This document shows positions 6,849-8,742 of a stretch of 8,742 bases of DNA, piece after piece. How positions within the stretch are numbered: the first letter of the stretch is position 1; the number at the start of each line of letters is the position of its first letter. The stretch is from positions 1 through 8,742 of the forward strand of contig JBBSIS010000128.1 of assembly GCA_038231955.1 (NCBI GenBank), given 5' to 3'. Made by a program: the position numbers and the translations under genes. The notes below the pieces were generated by a model, which saw nothing but the letters and a program-made list of their open reading frames with translations, made no database searches and was not told the DNA's origin. The stretch comes from CADCTB01 sp038231955 (GTDB taxonomy: Bacteria > Actinomycetota > Acidimicrobiia > Acidimicrobiales > AC-14).

Positions 6849-7427
6849 TCATGCCGGAAACCAGTACCGGGTGTCGGCCAGCGGCCGGGGAGTGCCACCG
6901 AGCGGCAACCAAAGCGACTGCGACCAGTCGCCGGTTATGAAGAGCCGAATGCCCACGAAGGCCCCGGCCCACTGCTGTACGCCGCGGGCGAGCTGGGTGG
7001 TGATCTGGGCATTCCAGCTCGGTCGAGGCCGGGTCGCAGTCTTGATCTCGTCGCCCACGACTGTGCCGCCCGTTTGCCACCAAAGGTCAGGCCGCCCGCC
7101 CGGCGACTCGCCTGCCTCTACTCCGAGCAGTCGCCAGGAGTCAGGGGGCCATTGGTAACGGGCCCAAGCGGCGACGCCGCCCATCGCTTCGACCTTGGCA
7201 CCACGTACGTTCGTCGCGGGCATGCCGGCGAAGAACGGGTGCACGGCTGCGTTGATGTCCGTCCGCGAAGGTCGCTCGCCCGGGTGGCTCTCCGTGGCCA
7301 GCCGGGCGATACCAGCGTGCTGCACCCGGCCGATCCACGCACGCCGGGAACTGCGGCCCTGATTGAGCGGGTGCAGGCTGAGCCCAGGCGTCGTCCTTCG
7401 AGGACCACACCTCCGCACCGGGCTCAT
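6849..7427 (-). CDS. PD-(D/E)XK nuclease in the TnsA position
   Basis: 192 aa. The C-terminal two thirds carry restriction-endonuclease-fold motifs in the right order: a helix with E80 (AKVEAMGGVAAWARY), GRPDLWW with D114, VVGDEIKTAT with E127 and K129, then a Gln-rich helix (QITTQLARGVQQWAG) and a strand (VGIRLFITGDW). D114, E127 and K129 would be the metal-binding and catalytic set. In Tn7 the TnsA nuclease cuts the 5' ends of the element so that TnsB gives cut-and-paste instead of replicative movement; the position just before the transposase gene suggests the same job. Overall likeness to classical TnsA is not obvious, so it may be another member of the superfamily. The N-terminal 50 residues are basic and unrecognised. 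The ATG at 7427 overlaps the previous stop as ATGA; Shine-Dalgarno is weak. Confidence 0.8.
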   Translation of the reverse strand: MSPVRRCGPRRTTPGLSLHPLNQGRSSRRAWIGRVQHAGIARLATESHPGERPSRTDINAAVHPFFAGMPATNVRGAKVEAMGGVAAWARYQWPPDSWRLLGVEAGESPGGRPDLWWQTGGTVVGDEIKTATRPRPSWNAQITTQLARGVQQWAGAFVGIRLFITGDWSQSLWLPLGGTPRPLADTRYWFPA

Positions 7428-7648
7428 GGGAGACCCCAGTGAGCCCGAGCGGAGGCGCCCACCTGTTCGATCCTGGCCTTGCTGTTGGGCTGATAGGCGT
7501 TCGTGACCCACGGCGTCACGCCGAGTCGTTCGAGGAGGGTCGCAGACGGGAACGGTGGTTTCGCTGCGCCGTCGGGGGTGATCCCGCCGTCGGAGGGCCG
7601 CGTTTCGCTAGAGTTGTCCTGCACGATGATCCTTTCGGGAATCGTCAT
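7424..7648 (-). CDS. Small protein of unknown function, first gene of the operon
   Basis: At most 74 aa. The ATG at 7648 has no purine-rich site upstream. A GTG at 7624 has GAAAGGA 5 bases before it and would give 66 aa starting MQDNSSETRPSDGG, so that start may be the true one. The N-terminal half is polar and Pro/Gly-rich, probably disordered. The C-terminal half, LLERLGVTPWVTNAYQPN then ARIEQVGASARAHWG, looks helical. No family is recognised and there is no signal peptide or membrane segment. Its stop overlaps the nuclease start as ATGA (7427-7424), which is the best sign that it is translated. It may be a cofactor of the nuclease or simply a leader gene that couples translation into it. 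Confidence 0.6.
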   Translation of the reverse strand: MTIPERIIVQDNSSETRPSDGGITPDGAAKPPFPSATLLERLGVTPWVTNAYQPNSKARIEQVGASARAHWGLP

Positions 7649-7822
7649 CTGGGGGTCGCTCGGTCAATGGGCGGCCCCTTGACTCTGAAGTGGAACGGTG
7701 GGAGCGGGTTCGGCGTCAGCCCACGGGCTCACCTTCCCAACTGCGCCGCCCAACGGGCCGGTCACGGGATAGAGGTTCCTTGGCGGCGGTTGCGCGGCTG
7801 ATCTCCGGTCTCCGTGGCTCTC

Positions 7823-7844
7823 GGTGTCGATTACTTTCGACACC
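7823..7844. promoter_or_regulatory. 22-bp palindrome, candidate operator
   Basis: GGTGTCGA (7823-7830) and TCGACACC (7837-7844) are perfect 8-bp half-sites around a 6-bp AT-rich centre (TTACTT). The site overlaps the candidate -10 of the operon and its expected start point, and also lies upstream of the divergent gene at 7890. This is the usual place for a dimeric helix-turn-helix repressor. Two such proteins are encoded here (2440-3159 and 7890-8222). A TnsB-binding site at the element end is the alternative. Confidence 0.55.
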
Positions 7845-7869
7845 ATACCGTATCGGGAGGCTGTGACAA
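7842..7869 (-). promoter_or_regulatory. Candidate promoter of the transposition operon
   Basis: On the minus strand TTGTCA (7869-7864) is one base from the -35 consensus TTGACA. After a 16-bp spacer comes TATGGT (7847-7842), four of six matches to a -10 box. Transcription would start near 7835, leaving a leader of about 190-210 nt before the first gene. Nothing better is visible upstream of 7648. Confidence 0.4.
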
Positions 7870-7877
7870 ACGCCGCC

Positions 7878-7883
7878 TAGGGT
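7878..7883 (+). promoter_or_regulatory. Candidate -10 box of the small helix-turn-helix gene (leaderless)
   Basis: TAGGGT fits the TANNNT -10 pattern and ends 6 bases before the ATG at 7890, the spacing expected of a leaderless transcript. No clear Shine-Dalgarno sequence precedes that ATG, which agrees with this. No good -35 box is seen. Confidence 0.3.
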
Positions 7884-7889
7884 TGGCCG

Positions 7890-8222
7890 ATGGCCCGTCC
7901 CCGCCGGCCCGCACCTCGGGCTCACGTCGTGTCCGGAGACTGGCCCTCGGCCCAGCTCGATGGCGACCAGGCAGCCGAGGCGGCCCAGGAGTTTGTTGTC
8001 CGCCTGGCCGCTGCGGCGGGGGAGTTGTCGCTGCGGGGCGTGGAGGTCGCCACCGGGGTGGACCACGACACCGTGGCCCGCATTCTGCGGGGCGACACCT
8101 GGCCCGACATGGCCACGGTCGCGCACCTGGAGCTCGGTTTGGGGACCGACCTCTGGCCGGGCCGCATGGCACCGGATGGGAGCGCCGCGGTTGAGGACAC
8201 TGGTGGCCCGAAGTCGAAGTAG
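7890..8222 (+). CDS. Small XRE-like helix-turn-helix protein
   Basis: 110 aa, divergent from the transposition operon. The N-terminus is basic (MARPRRPAPRAH). Residues about 30-90 form a helical DNA-binding domain: AAQEFVVRLAAAAGELSLRG, then VEVATGVDHDTVARILRG (turn and recognition helix), then DTWPDMATVAHLELGLGTDLWP, which follows the usual XRE order ending in a helix that names the 'next most similar' repeat. The tail is acidic to neutral and short. It is probably a transcription factor; the palindrome at 7823-7844 between it and the operon is a possible site. It may be the last host gene beside the element or a regulator inside it, and nothing in the sequence decides this. A GC-rich hairpin (8243-8255) follows the stop by about 20 bases but has no T-run. 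Confidence 0.8.
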   Translation: MARPRRPAPRAHVVSGDWPSAQLDGDQAAEAAQEFVVRLAAAAGELSLRGVEVATGVDHDTVARILRGDTWPDMATVAHLELGLGTDLWPGRMAPDGSAAVEDTGGPKSK

Positions 8223-8654
8223 CCGCGGTCCGGTTGAGACGGCGGCGGCCCGCCGGCCCAATGCCGACGCCCAGGCGGTCCCGACTCGGCGGGGCCACCC
8301 TCCGGCCACGATGCCCGCAGTAGGTTGTGCACCGGGAGGGCTGGTGTCTCGGCCGTTGACTTTGGTGATCTGACTCGCCGGGGCTGATTCGCGCCTCGAT
8401 GCAGCGGGGTCCCCCCGCGCAGCGGAGCAGGTACCCGAGCCGGGAACCCAGCTCGGCCGTCCGGCACTCAGGCTTGGCCGAGGCGACCCGGGGCGGCGGC
8501 TACGGTCGTTGCCCGTGTCATCCGTGACTGCGTGTCGCTGGAGCCGTGACTCGATGTCATCTCGAGCGTGAGAACCCGTGTCATCATCGACGTGCTTTAC
8601 ATCTCTGCCACCCCCGTCTTCTGACGGCCGCGACGTCTCTTTACAGTGGTGACG
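8223..8654. other. Intergenic stretch with a TGTC repeat cluster
   Basis: I see no convincing gene in these 432 bp; the frames open here are Arg/Pro/Gly-rich without family likeness. It contains the GC hairpin 8243-8255, a weak inverted repeat CCGAGC/GCTCGG at about 8437-8458, and the repeat cluster 8512-8585 described separately. The part after about 8510 is less GC-rich and is presumably the promoter region of the gene at 8655. Confidence 0.5.
8512..8585 (+). repeat. Cluster of short direct repeats (CCCGTGTCATC, CCGTGACT)
   Basis: CCCGTGTCATC occurs at 8512-8522 and 8575-8585, exactly 63 bp apart. TGTCATC also occurs at 8555-8561 and a variant TGTCGCT at 8533-8539. CCGTGACT occurs at 8522-8529 and 8544-8551. 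All are in the same direction, upstream of the gene at 8655. They look like repeated protein-binding sites; which protein is unknown. Confidence 0.5.
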
Positions 8655-8742
8655 ATGGCCGGCTCCGATGCCCTCACCCTGGAGGAGTCGGCGCGCGTCG
8701 CCGGTCACGCCCGGTGGTTGGAAACGCGTCTGTTCGAGGTGC
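8655..8742 (+). CDS. N-terminal part of a gene running off the window, function unknown
   Basis: 29 codons are visible from ATG 8655: MAGSDALTLEESARVAGHAR followed by WLETRLFEV. The frame is open to the window end with actinobacterial codon use. The visible part looks like an amphipathic helix (ESARVAGHARWLETRLFEV). In-frame GTG codons at 8646 and 8649 are other possible starts; no clear Shine-Dalgarno sequence precedes any of them. Too little is visible to name a family. It is probably the first ordinary host gene beside the element. Confidence 0.5.
   Translation, partial: MAGSDALTLEESARVAGHARWLETRLFEV

Larger units (their letters stand above)
2435..7869 (-). mobile_element. Tn7-like transposition module (ends not fixed)
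   Basis: Six minus-strand genes form one unit whose core is nuclease, DDE transposase, AAA+ ATPase, as in Tn7-like elements (TnsA, TnsB, TnsC). The unit then carries a putative selector and an XRE-type protein. The coordinates given run from the IS1380 target site to the candidate promoter and are only the visible module. The true left end may lie in 571-817, on the far side of the IS1380 copy, and the right end near 7842-7868. No antibiotic, metal or defence cargo is seen. Confidence 0.6.

Noticed and set aside
6832..7083. Extension of the DDE transposase frame to 614 aa
   Set aside because: It would overlap 230 bp of the nuclease gene and adds Arg-rich sequence unlike TnsB; good starts exist at 6831 and 6852.
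8223..8654. tRNA gene or tRNA-end attachment site
   Set aside because: No cloverleaf or conserved GGTTCGA-type T-arm with paired acceptor stem was found.
7716..8708. Long minus-strand open frame of 330 codons overlapping the helix-turn-helix gene
   Set aside because: Arg/Gly/Pro-rich composition without any family likeness, typical of the antisense of high-GC DNA; it also covers the divergent promoter region.
1..8742. CRISPR array or Cas genes, as in CRISPR-associated transposons
   Set aside because: No regularly spaced repeats of CRISPR length and no Cas-like protein are present in the window.

Overview
The window is high-GC DNA with GTG/TTG start codons and many 4-nt ATGA gene overlaps. 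This fits an actinobacterium, although no housekeeping gene is present to fix the lineage. It is almost entirely mobile-element DNA.

Left part (1-2434). The window opens in the C-terminal end of a decayed IS66-family transposase (to 570). A 247-bp non-coding stretch with small hairpins follows. Next comes a complete-looking IS1380-family insertion sequence (823-2429) with perfect 15-bp terminal inverted repeats and a 5-bp TTAAA target duplication. Its transposase is broken by two separate one-base deletions. The IS lies just downstream of the last gene of the large operon and faces it.

Centre (2440-7648, minus strand). This is the main content: six genes transcribed leftward as one unit. In order they are a 66-74 aa protein of unknown function, a PD-(D/E)XK nuclease in the TnsA position, a TnsB/TniA-type DDE transposase with D-74-D-35-E spacing, a TnsC/TniB-type AAA+ ATPase, a 434-aa protein, and an XRE-type helix-turn-helix protein. 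An ATGA overlap occurs at all five junctions, so translation is probably coupled throughout. The layout is that of a Tn7-like transposition module, but no TniQ/TnsD is visible in its usual position. There the 434-aa protein appears to join a P-loop domain lacking Walker residues to a tyrosine-recombinase-like domain lacking catalytic residues. Known Tn7-like elements include one class whose target selector (TnsF) carries an inactivated tyrosine recombinase domain. This protein is therefore a candidate divergent TnsF-type selector. That is inference from sequence pattern only.

Right part (7649-8742). A candidate promoter at 7842-7869 (minus) overlaps a 22-bp palindrome at 7823-7844, which looks like an operator. 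A small helix-turn-helix gene (7890-8222) is divergent from the operon. It is followed by about 430 bp without a convincing gene, containing a cluster of TGTC-type repeats, and then the first 29 codons of a gene that runs off the window. The outer ends of the Tn7-like element could not be fixed, because no target duplication was found for the candidate TGTCA ends.
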